DNA of 64,000 nucleotides from JAGOEF01 sp964511665 (GTDB lineage Bacteria > Bacteroidota > Bacteroidia > Bacteroidales > ML635J-15): contig CAZEHA010000001.1 of the NCBI GenBank assembly GCA_964511665.1, positions 62,001-126,000 of the forward strand. The letters run 5' to 3'. Shown here one piece after another: positions 17,067 to 24,273 of this stretch (position 1 is the first letter of the stretch; each line of letters begins with the position of its first letter). The position numbers were made by a program, and so were the translations under genes. The notes under the pieces were generated by a model. That model had not been told where the DNA came from. It was given only the letters and a program-made list of their open reading frames with translations, and ran no database searches.

Positions 17067-18293
17067 TTATCCGGCATTGCGTAAAGTAGTGGCCAGGTCG
17101 ATGTTGAGCTTCTCGCGTGCAAACTTAAGGTCGATCACAAATTTTTTCTTTTTCTTTCCGGGCATTTCAAACATGGCATCGAGCATGATGTTTTCGCATA
17201 TAGAACGCAAGCCACGCGCGCCCAGTTTAAATTCTATGGCTTTGTCGACCACAAAATCGAGGGCCTCATCGCTAAACTCGAGTTCGATGCCATCCATTTC
17301 GAACAGCTTAATATATTGCTTGGTAATGGCATTTTTGGGTTCTGTAAGAATGCTGCGTAAAGCCTCCCGATTGAGCGGTTCCAGATACGCCACCACCGGT
17401 AACCTTCCCACAATTTCGGGAATTAATCCGAATGCTCTCAGGTCTTGTGGAGCTATGTATTTGAGAAGATTATCACGATCGATGGCTTCGGTTTTTTCGC
17501 GGGTTCCATAGCCAACCACTTTGGTGTTCAGCCTGCGACCAATAATTTTTTCGATACCCTCGAAAGCTCCTCCACAAATAAACAATATATTTTTGGTATC
17601 GACCGGTATCATTTTTTGCTCGGGATGCTTGCGGCCACCCTGTGGCGGAACATTCACAATGCTACCCTCGAGTAATTTCAGCAAGCCCTGCTGCACCCCT
17701 TCGCCCGACACATCGCGTGTGATGCTGGGGTTATCGCCCTTACGGGCAATTTTGTCGATTTCGTCGATAAACACAATACCCCGTTCGGCAGCAGACACAT
17801 CGTAGTCGGCAGCCTGTAGCAAACGGGTAAGCAGGCTTTCGATATCTTCGCCCACATAGCCGGCCTCAGTAAGAACGGTAGCATCTACAATAGTGAAAGG
17901 CACCTTCAACATTTTAGAAATACTGCGAGCCAACAGTGTTTTTCCGGTTCCGGTCTCACCGGTTAAAATGATATTCGACTTTTCTATTTCAACCTCATCG
18001 TTGCGCTCGCGGTGCATCAATCGCTTATAATGGTTATACACGGCTACCGAAAGCACCTTTTTGGCGTGATCCTGACCAATAACATAATCGTCGAGAAAAG
18101 CTTTTATTTCGATGGGCTTTTTCAACTCGATATTTCCAAATTTTGAATTCGCATTGCTGCGTAATTCTTCGCCAATAATCTGGTGTGCACGTTCAACACA
18201 GTCGTTGCAAATGTGCGCATCGATACCACTTAGCAATAACTCGAGTTCGTCTTCTTTTCTACCGCAAAACGAACATTTATTTGTGTTTTTCAT
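17067..18293 (-). CDS. clpX: ATP-dependent Clp protease ATP-binding subunit ClpX
   Basis: AAA+ unfoldase that recognises tagged substrates and feeds them to ClpP. The N-terminal zinc-binding domain has C7, C10, C29 and C32. Walker A is GETGTGKT (112-119), Walker B is VFIDEIDK, and the pore loop GYVGEDIE follows VLTEAG. The C-terminal D2 sub-domain ends ARGLRSICENIMLDAMFE. 408 residues is a normal length. It lies 153 bases after clpP and has a promoter-like box of its own; rlmN follows after 12 bases. Confidence 0.98.
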   Translation of the reverse strand: MKNTNKCSFCGRKEDELELLLSGIDAHICNDCVERAHQIIGEELRSNANSKFGNIELKKPIEIKAFLDDYVIGQDHAKKVLSVAVYNHYKRLMHRERNDEVEIEKSNIILTGETGTGKTLLARSISKMLKVPFTIVDATVLTEAGYVGEDIESLLTRLLQAADYDVSAAERGIVFIDEIDKIARKGDNPSITRDVSGEGVQQGLLKLLEGSIVNVPPQGGRKHPEQKMIPVDTKNILFICGGAFEGIEKIIGRRLNTKVVGYGTREKTEAIDRDNLLKYIAPQDLRAFGLIPEIVGRLPVVAYLEPLNREALRSILTEPKNAITKQYIKLFEMDGIELEFSDEALDFVVDKAIEFKLGARGLRSICENIMLDAMFEMPGKKKKKFVIDLKFAREKLNIDLATTLRNAG

Positions 18294-18337
18294 TTTTTTT
18301 CGATTTGTTGTTGCACTCTGTTGAGAAAGCTATATGC

Positions 18338-18345
18338 CAAATTTA
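18338..18345 (-). promoter_or_regulatory. Putative -7 box for clpX
   Basis: On the minus strand the sequence is TAAATTTG, an exact TAnnTTTG match, 44 bases ahead of the clpX ATG. No clean -33 box at 19-21 bases, so this is tentative. Confidence 0.4.
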
Positions 18346-18446
18346 GCATGTTGTGGTTGCCAATAGGTATTTGCCGTTCACTCCCCAAAAACCGTAAGCT
18401 GCATGCACGTTTATAAATGTTTGCCGGCAACCGATAATGCGCAAAA

Positions 18447-19130
18447 TTATTTATCGCCGTTTTCGCGAACCAGCACTTCATCAATCATTCCATATATCTT
18501 TGCTTCCGCCGATGTCATCCAGTAGTCGCGATCGGAATCGGCAGCTACTTTTTCGAAAGTGTTTCCGCTATGAACAGCAATAATATCGTAGAGTTCGTTT
18601 TTAAGTTTCATAATCTCGCGGGCAGTAATTTCGATATCGGATGCCTGACCTTCGGCTCCTCCCATAGGTTGGTGAATCATAATGCGGCTGTGCTTCAGCG
18701 CAGTACGTTTGCCTTTGGCCCCTGCACACAGCAACACAGCCCCCATCGAAGCTGCAATACCCGTACAGATGGTAGCTACATCGCAACCAATATATTGCAT
18801 GGTGTCGTAAATACCCAAACCGGCATATACCGAACCTCCTGGTGTGTTCAAATAAATTTGAATGTCTTTGTGCGGATCGGTTGAGTCGAGGTACAGCAAC
18901 TGCGCTTGAATGATATTGGCCACATAGTCGTCGATAGGCAGGCCCAAAAAGATAATGCGGTCCATCATTAGGCGCGAAAACACGTCCATGGTGGCAATAT
19001 TTAGCTGACGCTCTTCGATAATGGTAGGCGAAATATAGCTGTTGTACACCGATGTTATTTTATCGTAAGTGGTGCTGTTGATGCCCATGTGCTTTGTGGC
19101 ATACTTGCGAAAATCGTTGTTTGATGACAT
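18447..19130 (-). CDS. clpP: ATP-dependent Clp protease proteolytic subunit
   Basis: Serine peptidase forming the barrel that works with ClpX. The catalytic triad fits S128 in GIAASMGAVLL, H153 in SRIMIHQPMGG and D202 in DSDRDYW. NTPGGSVYAGLGIYDTM and the handle helix EIMKLKNELYDIIA are as in the family. 227 residues, slightly longer than Escherichia coli ClpP at the N-terminus. It is 12 bases downstream of tig, the common tig-clpP-clpX order. Confidence 0.98.
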   Translation of the reverse strand: MSSNNDFRKYATKHMGINSTTYDKITSVYNSYISPTIIEERQLNIATMDVFSRLMMDRIIFLGLPIDDYVANIIQAQLLYLDSTDPHKDIQIYLNTPGGSVYAGLGIYDTMQYIGCDVATICTGIAASMGAVLLCAGAKGKRTALKHSRIMIHQPMGGAEGQASDIEITAREIMKLKNELYDIIAVHSGNTFEKVAADSDRDYWMTSAEAKIYGMIDEVLVRENGDK

Positions 19131-19142
19131 AGTAATCAGTTT

Positions 19143-20489
19143 TTAGGCAAACAATTTATCAAATTCTTCGGAGCTAACCAAATTTTCTTCAAGTTTTACC
19201 GAATTTTTCACAAACTCAAGTACTTTTTGTTCTGCCACCGCTTCGTAGATACGTTTCACGTCTTTTTCGCGCTGCAGCATTTCGCCGGCATATTTCTCCA
19301 GTGTTTCGTTGGGAACATTCGCAAGGCCGTATTGCCTGAATTGGTATAACATCTCGTTTTTGGCTTGTTGCAGCATATCATCGTCTTGTATTTCGAGACT
19401 GTTTTCTTTCATAATTTTGTTGATGATAAGCGTCCATCGCAAATCGTCGGCGAAAAGCTCGAAATCGCGGTCTAACTGCTCCTGTGTTAGTTCTTTGTTG
19501 GCGTAGAGTAACCAGCGCTTCAGAAATTCTTCGGGCAGGCTCAGGTTCAGTTTTGTAAGTAATTTTTTCTTGGCGTCGATTTTAAAGCGGAAGTTACTTT
19601 CGGCAACGAGGGCTTGCTCAATTTCCTCTTTCACAAAGTCTCTAAAATCTTGTTCCGTTTGCACTTCTTCGTTACCACTAACACGTTGAAAAAAATCGGC
19701 ATTCATTTCGGCATCGGCAAAATCGCGAATCATTTCCAGGGTAAACCTGAAGTTACTGCTCATTGTTTCTACCTGTTTTTTATCGATTTCGAGCATCGAC
19801 GAAAGTTCGCTTTCGTTAGGGAAGGCCTTCTTTATGTCGAAAGCCAGGTTTGTGCCGATTTCCATTTGCAGCAATTGTGCTTTGATATCATCGTCTTTTA
19901 CCGATCCCAGATAGAAGCTGGCATCTTCTTTTACTACACCGTTTTCTTTCGGGTTCATTTCGTCGTCGGCTTCTATCATCAACCCGCGAAACATGCTTTT
20001 TTCGCCGGGAACACTTGCTTCTACAAAAGAACCGTGACGCTGACGATGCTGCGCAATTTGCTTGTCGATCATTTCATCATCGACCTTGATTTTATAGTAG
20101 TTTACTTTGTCGCGTTTTGTAAGTTTCACTTCGAATTGTGGTGTTAGACCTATGTCGAACAGAAAGTTATAATCGTCGGTTGCGTTAAAATCGATGGGTT
20201 CCTGCTGTTCATTTGGCATAGGGTCGCCCAGCACATTAATGCTTTCGTTGCTGAGGAATTCGTTGAGGCTGTCAGAAATTTTCTTATTCAATTCTTCGGC
20301 CATAATGGCATCGCCATACATTTTCTTAATAAGCCCCATGGGAACCATACCCGGGCGGAATCCGGGAACCTGTGCCTTGCGTTTGTAGTCGCGCATGGTT
20401 TTTTCCACATTTTCGGCAATGTCTTCTTTTTTAATGTTCACTGTAATCACCGCATTCAAATCGTCGGTGTTTTGCAAGCTGATGTTCAT
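19143..20489 (-). CDS. tig: Trigger factor
   Basis: Ribosome-associated chaperone that receives nascent chains at the exit tunnel; it may also have peptidyl-prolyl isomerase activity. The N-terminal ribosome-binding domain contains the signature PGFRPGMVPMGLIKKMYG near residues 43-60 (family: GFRxGxxP). Residues about 150-250 would be the PPIase-like part, which is divergent, as is common in Bacteroidota. The long C-terminal helical arms follow. 448 residues. It is the first gene of the tig-clpP-clpX-rlmN run. Confidence 0.93.
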   Translation of the reverse strand: MNISLQNTDDLNAVITVNIKKEDIAENVEKTMRDYKRKAQVPGFRPGMVPMGLIKKMYGDAIMAEELNKKISDSLNEFLSNESINVLGDPMPNEQQEPIDFNATDDYNFLFDIGLTPQFEVKLTKRDKVNYYKIKVDDEMIDKQIAQHRQRHGSFVEASVPGEKSMFRGLMIEADDEMNPKENGVVKEDASFYLGSVKDDDIKAQLLQMEIGTNLAFDIKKAFPNESELSSMLEIDKKQVETMSSNFRFTLEMIRDFADAEMNADFFQRVSGNEEVQTEQDFRDFVKEEIEQALVAESNFRFKIDAKKKLLTKLNLSLPEEFLKRWLLYANKELTQEQLDRDFELFADDLRWTLIINKIMKENSLEIQDDDMLQQAKNEMLYQFRQYGLANVPNETLEKYAGEMLQREKDVKRIYEAVAEQKVLEFVKNSVKLEENLVSSEEFDKLFA

Positions 20490-20521
20490 AGTTTTACGAT
20501 ACGTTATTTTTTACAATTCTT

Positions 20522-20554
20522 AAAATAAAAACCGCCCCGGCAGCAAGCCGAAGC
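20522..20554 (-). terminator. Intrinsic terminator after tRNA-Leu
   Basis: On the minus strand GCTTCGGC-TTGCT-GCCGGGGC folds into an 8-bp stem with two G-U pairs, followed by GGTTTTTATTTT. It lies 16 bases after the tRNA end and upstream of tig. Confidence 0.65.
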
Positions 20555-20570
20555 AGAATTTAATTTTTGT

Positions 20571-20651
20571 GCGGATGAAGGGACTCGAACCCCCAAGCCT
20601 TGCGGCACCAGATCCTAAGTCTGGCGCGTATACCAATTCCGCCACATCCGC
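20571..20651 (-). tRNA. tRNA-Leu (anticodon UAG)
   Basis: 81 bases. The acceptor stem GCGGATG pairs with CATCCGC, the anticodon arm is CCAGA-CTTAGGA-TCTGG with anticodon TAG, a long class II variable arm (TGCCGCAAGGCTT region) follows, and the T arm GGGGGTTCGAGTCCC is intact. The 3' CCA is not encoded; ACA follows the discriminator side, as is common in Bacteroidota. It stands alone, with a terminator just downstream. Confidence 0.95.
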
Positions 20652-20730
20652 AAAATTGCCGCAAATTTAGTTATTTTTTTTAAACACCTACGGTTTTTCT
20701 CCGAAATTAGCGTTTCTGTTCCACTGCCGG

Positions 20731-21651
20731 TTAAATACTGTGGTTTTTTAAGTCGTCGGAATATTCTTGTGCATATTCGGCCAGACAAATTTTCCAGTCG
20801 CGCATGTAGTTTATCCCACGCATGTTCAGTTTCAGATTTACCAATTTTTCGGAATAGGGACGTGGAGCAAAATATTCGTTTTCGAAATAATCGGACTCTA
20901 CCTTTTCTACTGTTATCTTGTTTTCGAGACCCAGCAGTTTAACGAGTTCAATGGCCACATCGTAGCGACTGCACGAGCCTTCGCAAACCTGATTGTATAA
21001 TCCGTAGTATCCGGTTTCGATAACCCGCGATATGGCCGAGGCAAAGTCTAATGTATAGGTGGGTGTGCCAAGCTTGTCGTCGACCACATGCAGCCGGGTT
21101 TTTCCGGCAACAATTTGCTTGTAAATTTTATTGATGAATTTTTTGTCTTTCGAAGGCCCGCCACCCATCATCCAACCGGGGCGAAACACAAAGCATTTCG
21201 AAACCCTTTCGAGCACAAAACGTTCGCCGTAGTATTTTCCTTTAGCGTAATGGCTCAATGGGTTGGGAGCATCGAAGTCGGTAAAAAACTCCTGCTCGCC
21301 TCCAAATATGCCGGCAGTTGATATATACACCATAGTGCATTGATATTTTTCGGAAAGCAAGGCAATGTTCTCGGTTCCCAAGGCGTTGGTACACCACGAG
21401 TCTTCGTGATGGGTTTCGCAATATTCCAAGTCGGTGTGGGCAGCCAGATGCAACACAATATCGGGTTGAAATTGCTCAAAAACCTGAACACAGGCCGCAA
21501 AGTCTCTCACATCGAGATACCCAAGCCAGGACTCGTTGCAGTCGATATCGGTGGCCTTAACGTCAGCGTATTTTTCTACGAAAACACGGTACATCGATTT
21601 GCCCAACATTCCTCCGCAACCGGTTATCAGTACTTTTTGGTTTTTCTTCAT
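20731..21651 (-). CDS. RmlD-like NAD(P)-dependent sugar-nucleotide reductase
   Basis: 306-residue extended short-chain dehydrogenase of the RmlD/substrate-binding type. Nucleotide motif ITGCGGMLGKSMYRVF (residues 9-24), LHLAAHTDLEYCETHHEDSW, the YISTAGIFGG serine/threonine block and the Y-x3-K pair in SHYAKGKYYGERFV. VFRPGWMMGGGPSKDKKFINKI resembles RmlD but the C-terminal half is divergent, so the exact substrate (dTDP-4-keto-rhamnose or another 4-keto sugar) is open. It is near two glycosyltransferase genes on the same strand and 14 kb from rfbB. A TATTTTTG box lies only 5 bases ahead of the ATG on the minus strand, suggesting a leaderless mRNA. Confidence 0.82.
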   Translation of the reverse strand: MKKNQKVLITGCGGMLGKSMYRVFVEKYADVKATDIDCNESWLGYLDVRDFAACVQVFEQFQPDIVLHLAAHTDLEYCETHHEDSWCTNALGTENIALLSEKYQCTMVYISTAGIFGGEQEFFTDFDAPNPLSHYAKGKYYGERFVLERVSKCFVFRPGWMMGGGPSKDKKFINKIYKQIVAGKTRLHVVDDKLGTPTYTLDFASAISRVIETGYYGLYNQVCEGSCSRYDVAIELVKLLGLENKITVEKVESDYFENEYFAPRPYSEKLVNLKLNMRGINYMRDWKICLAEYAQEYSDDLKNHSI

Positions 21652-21656
21652 GGTTT

Positions 21657-21664
21657 CAAAAATA
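21657..21664 (-). promoter_or_regulatory. Putative -7 box of the RmlD-like gene
   Basis: TATTTTTG on the minus strand, an exact consensus match, 5 bases before the start codon. The -33 region is not convincing. Confidence 0.4.
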
Positions 21665-21802
21665 TTTCAATAAACTTTACATTTCTGTTCTTTTTCCGAC
21701 GAAGAAGCCGGTTTTTTGTTCTCTTATAATTGCCAAAACGGCTACGCCGAAAACACTACAAATATCAATAAAAAAACAGAAAATCAAGCTGTTTTTTTTG
21801 CA

Positions 21803-22894
21803 TCAGCCTTTTTTTGCCACTTCATTTAAAATGTTCAGGTACTTGGGGGCATTGGCCTGTACCGAAAAATGTTTCATCACGTTTTCGCGGCCGGCTCGGC
21901 CTATTTTCTCGCGCAGGGCTTGGCTGTCGATAAGTGTGATGATATATTCGACCCATTCGTCGGTGCTTGAAACCAAAAATCCATTCACGCCATGCTCTAT
22001 GTTTTCGAGATTCGACCCGAATGACGTAGCAACGCACGGAATGCCGCACGACTGATAGGTCAATGCCTTGAGACCGCTTTTACCGAGAACCCATTCTTCG
22101 GTGGGTGTGGGGTACAAGCCTATGTGTATGCCGTGCAGGTCGGCAACTTCGTTTTCTTCGGTCCACCTTATGTTTTCGACTTCAACACCCGCCAGTTCGA
22201 AATCGCGATCGCATATTACCCGTAGTTTGATGCTGCGCAGTTGCGCCACGCGCTGTAAGGCTTCGTCGAGCAAATGCAGAAACGGAATGGTACTGTGGCT
22301 GCCTGTCCAGCCTAAGGTAATGGTATCGGCAACATCGTAACGGGTTAGTGCCGTAAAGCGTTCGGTGTCGAAGGTTGACGAAATATCGGTAACACGCTTG
22401 TTGTGCTTCAGGGCTTCTTCTTCGAGGTATTTGGTGCACACTATCACATGGCCAGCCATTTTCATGAGCGAAAAAATTTTCTTTTTGCCCTTGAGCCATG
22501 CCACAAACCAGTTCATACGGCTTTTGTGTCCTTTGAATACGGCATCGTCGATATCGTACACCATGTGCCTGTTGGTTAGCTTCAGCATGTACTCGAACAA
22601 GGATGTGCCAAACGGAGTTACCCACAGGTGAACATATACAACATCGTATGCCGGAGCACGTAAAATGTCGTACAATCGCCTGAGGTATCCAAAAATAGTA
22701 TAGAATAGTTTTGCTGCAAAATGTCCGTCTTTATAAAGAATTTTCCAAAATGCGTGATTCATAAAAGGGGCTACCACTATTTGGTAGCCATTATCGCGCC
22801 AATGTCCGAAGTATTGCTCATATTTGAGGCGCTGGCTTGGGTACACATTTTCGGGAGCAGGGCAAATTACCAGTATTTTTTTCTTAGGCTTCAC
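21803..22894 (-). CDS. GT4-type glycosyltransferase
   Basis: 363 residues with a GT-B architecture. The N-terminal Rossmann half starts KKKILVICPAPENVYPSQRLKYEQYFGHW; the C-terminal half has TLGWTGSHSTIPFLHLLDEAL and GLYPTPTEEWVLGKSGLKALTYQSCGIPCVATSFGSNLENIEHGVNGFLV, which carries the nucleotide-sugar-binding E-x7-E type region of GT4. Cytoplasmic, probably adding one sugar to a lipid-linked glycan. It overlaps the preceding glycosyltransferase gene by 11 bases, so the two are translationally coupled. Donor and acceptor unknown. Confidence 0.85.
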   Translation of the reverse strand: MKPKKKILVICPAPENVYPSQRLKYEQYFGHWRDNGYQIVVAPFMNHAFWKILYKDGHFAAKLFYTIFGYLRRLYDILRAPAYDVVYVHLWVTPFGTSLFEYMLKLTNRHMVYDIDDAVFKGHKSRMNWFVAWLKGKKKIFSLMKMAGHVIVCTKYLEEEALKHNKRVTDISSTFDTERFTALTRYDVADTITLGWTGSHSTIPFLHLLDEALQRVAQLRSIKLRVICDRDFELAGVEVENIRWTEENEVADLHGIHIGLYPTPTEEWVLGKSGLKALTYQSCGIPCVATSFGSNLENIEHGVNGFLVSSTDEWVEYIITLIDSQALREKIGRAGRENVMKHFSVQANAPKYLNILNEVAKKG

Positions 22895-24104
22895 GGCACA
22901 GTTGTTTGTAAATTTTATGATACGATTCTATACCGGTTTTCAGGTCGAGTATTTGGGCTGCCGCATGGCGAATTTCGTTGCGGTCGAGTTGGAGCAAAGC
23001 GGGTATTTTGTTAATCACTGCGTTGAATGCTTCCGGCTTCATTTTATATAGTATGGCTCCCGATTGTGTTTGAAGCACAATTTCGTCAACATCGCCCACG
23101 CCGCTGTTCACAATCATGGGTATGCCCATTGCCAGCATTTCGCCTTGTTTTGTAGGGCTGCTGCTTTTTTTGGAATAGGAGGGCTTAATAAAAGAAATGC
23201 CGATATCGACAGCACTGAGCAATTGAGGCACTTCGCTTCTCGAAGCAGCCATATACTGAATGTTTTCGGGAGATATACCGGCATTTTCGGCTTGAACACC
23301 CGGAGTATCGCGGGTAATTATCAGCAGTTTTGCTTGTGGATAAGCTTGTTGCACGGCTGCAAAAAACTGCATCATTTCGTCGATGAGATACCAGGTTCCC
23401 AACGAACCCAGATAGGCAAAAACCAGGTTTTCGGGTGTGTAGCCCAGGGCACTGCGGCTCAGTTGCCGTTGCCGGTTGTCGGGAATCTGAAACAACGCAA
23501 AATCGGCGCAGCATGGAATCACATTGATGCTTTCGGGATTAAAGCGAACTTTTACCCAGCGGTACATTTCGGCTTTGGCTGCATGGGTAAGTGCTACTGT
23601 GGCATCGGCCATTTCGAGGTAGTGCTTCTCTTTTTGCTTGAAGAACCTGTAAACCGCATTAAAAACCGGATTTTTCAGGTTCCATAAACCACCATCGACA
23701 CGTTCGTCGGCCCAAAAACCGCGCATATCGAACAGTAAGCCTGCTGCCTGTTTGCGTTTTACGAGCAATCCGGCCATAGGCGTAATGTAACTGCGGCAAT
23801 GCACCAGATGGAACTGAGTGGTTTTCATCAATTGCCTTACGGCGCGACGCAGTGCAAACACATCGGAAATGGTCGACAACACCGGTGGCTTTTTGGTGTA
23901 AAACACAGTTTTCCATGCAATGCCGGCATCATCGAGAATCGCCTGTATGTGCGAAGCATGATTCTGATAAGCCTGCTTTTTTTCGGCACTGAGAATGGTA
24001 ATGCTATAGCCATGCGCAGCAAGACCCTGCAAATAGGGTATCACCTGCGACTGCCCCAGCGGGTCGGTCATCCCATCGTATGATATGTACAATACCGAAG
24101 GCAT
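22884..24104 (-). CDS. GT4-type glycosyltransferase
   Basis: 406 residues from ATG 24104 (MPSVLYISYDGMTDPLGQSQVIPYLQGLA), a start typical of GT4 enzymes with the DPLGQSQ motif. The acceptor half contains HCRSYITPMAGLLVKRK and FDMRGFWADERVDGG. The donor half has LVFAYLGSLGTWYLIDEMM and IKPSYSKKSSSPTKQGEMLAMGIPMIVNSGVGDVDEIV, where the E in the KxGE-type motif contacts the nucleotide. A TTG start at 24125 is possible but lies in a near-palindrome (24105-24123), so ATG 24104 is preferred. First of two overlapping glycosyltransferase genes. Confidence 0.87.
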   Translation of the reverse strand: MPSVLYISYDGMTDPLGQSQVIPYLQGLAAHGYSITILSAEKKQAYQNHASHIQAILDDAGIAWKTVFYTKKPPVLSTISDVFALRRAVRQLMKTTQFHLVHCRSYITPMAGLLVKRKQAAGLLFDMRGFWADERVDGGLWNLKNPVFNAVYRFFKQKEKHYLEMADATVALTHAAKAEMYRWVKVRFNPESINVIPCCADFALFQIPDNRQRQLSRSALGYTPENLVFAYLGSLGTWYLIDEMMQFFAAVQQAYPQAKLLIITRDTPGVQAENAGISPENIQYMAASRSEVPQLLSAVDIGISFIKPSYSKKSSSPTKQGEMLAMGIPMIVNSGVGDVDEIVLQTQSGAILYKMKPEAFNAVINKIPALLQLDRNEIRHAAAQILDLKTGIESYHKIYKQLCREA

Positions 24105-24168
24105 GCAACACAAATTTTGTTGCAAATTTTACAAAATAAAACGGAATAGCGAAATAATATCATCGATT

Positions 24169-24257
24169 CCCCGTAGAGACGCGATTTATCGCGTCTCAAA
24201 CCAACCCAACAATTATTATCCGTTTAATCAGACGCGATAAATCGCGTCTCTACGGGG
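24169..24257. repeat. Composite inverted-repeat element with GAGACGCGAT/ATCGCGTCTC palindromes
   Basis: The 29-bp left arm (24169-24197) and right arm (24229-24257) are reverse complements with one mismatch. CCCCGTAGAGACGCGAT at the left end pairs with ATCGCGTCTCTACGGGG at the right end. Each arm is itself palindromic (GAGACGCGATTTATCGCGTC..., 24176-24197; AGACGCGATAAATCGCGTCT, 24230-24249), around a 31-bp AT-rich spacer. It lies between a glycosyltransferase and the end of a secreted-protein gene, both on the minus strand. From memory, very similar strings are dispersed in several bacterial genomes. It could act as a terminator or a REP/MITE-like unit. Confidence 0.85.
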
Positions 24258-24273
24258 TTTTGTTCAAAAACCA

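Noticed and set aside
16711..17511. Plus-strand open frame (266 codons) over clpX and rlmN
   Set aside because: Serine-rich shadow frame; both sense genes are certain.
20571..20651. Attachment site at the tRNA-Leu gene
   Set aside because: No integrase and no second copy of the tRNA end are seen in the window.
24105..24123. Near-palindrome GCAACACAAATTTTGTTGC before the glycosyltransferase
   Set aside because: It could be an operator or hairpin at the start codon, but it is imperfect and no promoter box is placed with it.
24169..24257. Insertion sequence
   Set aside because: Inverted arms are present, but the element is only 89 bases and holds no transposase.
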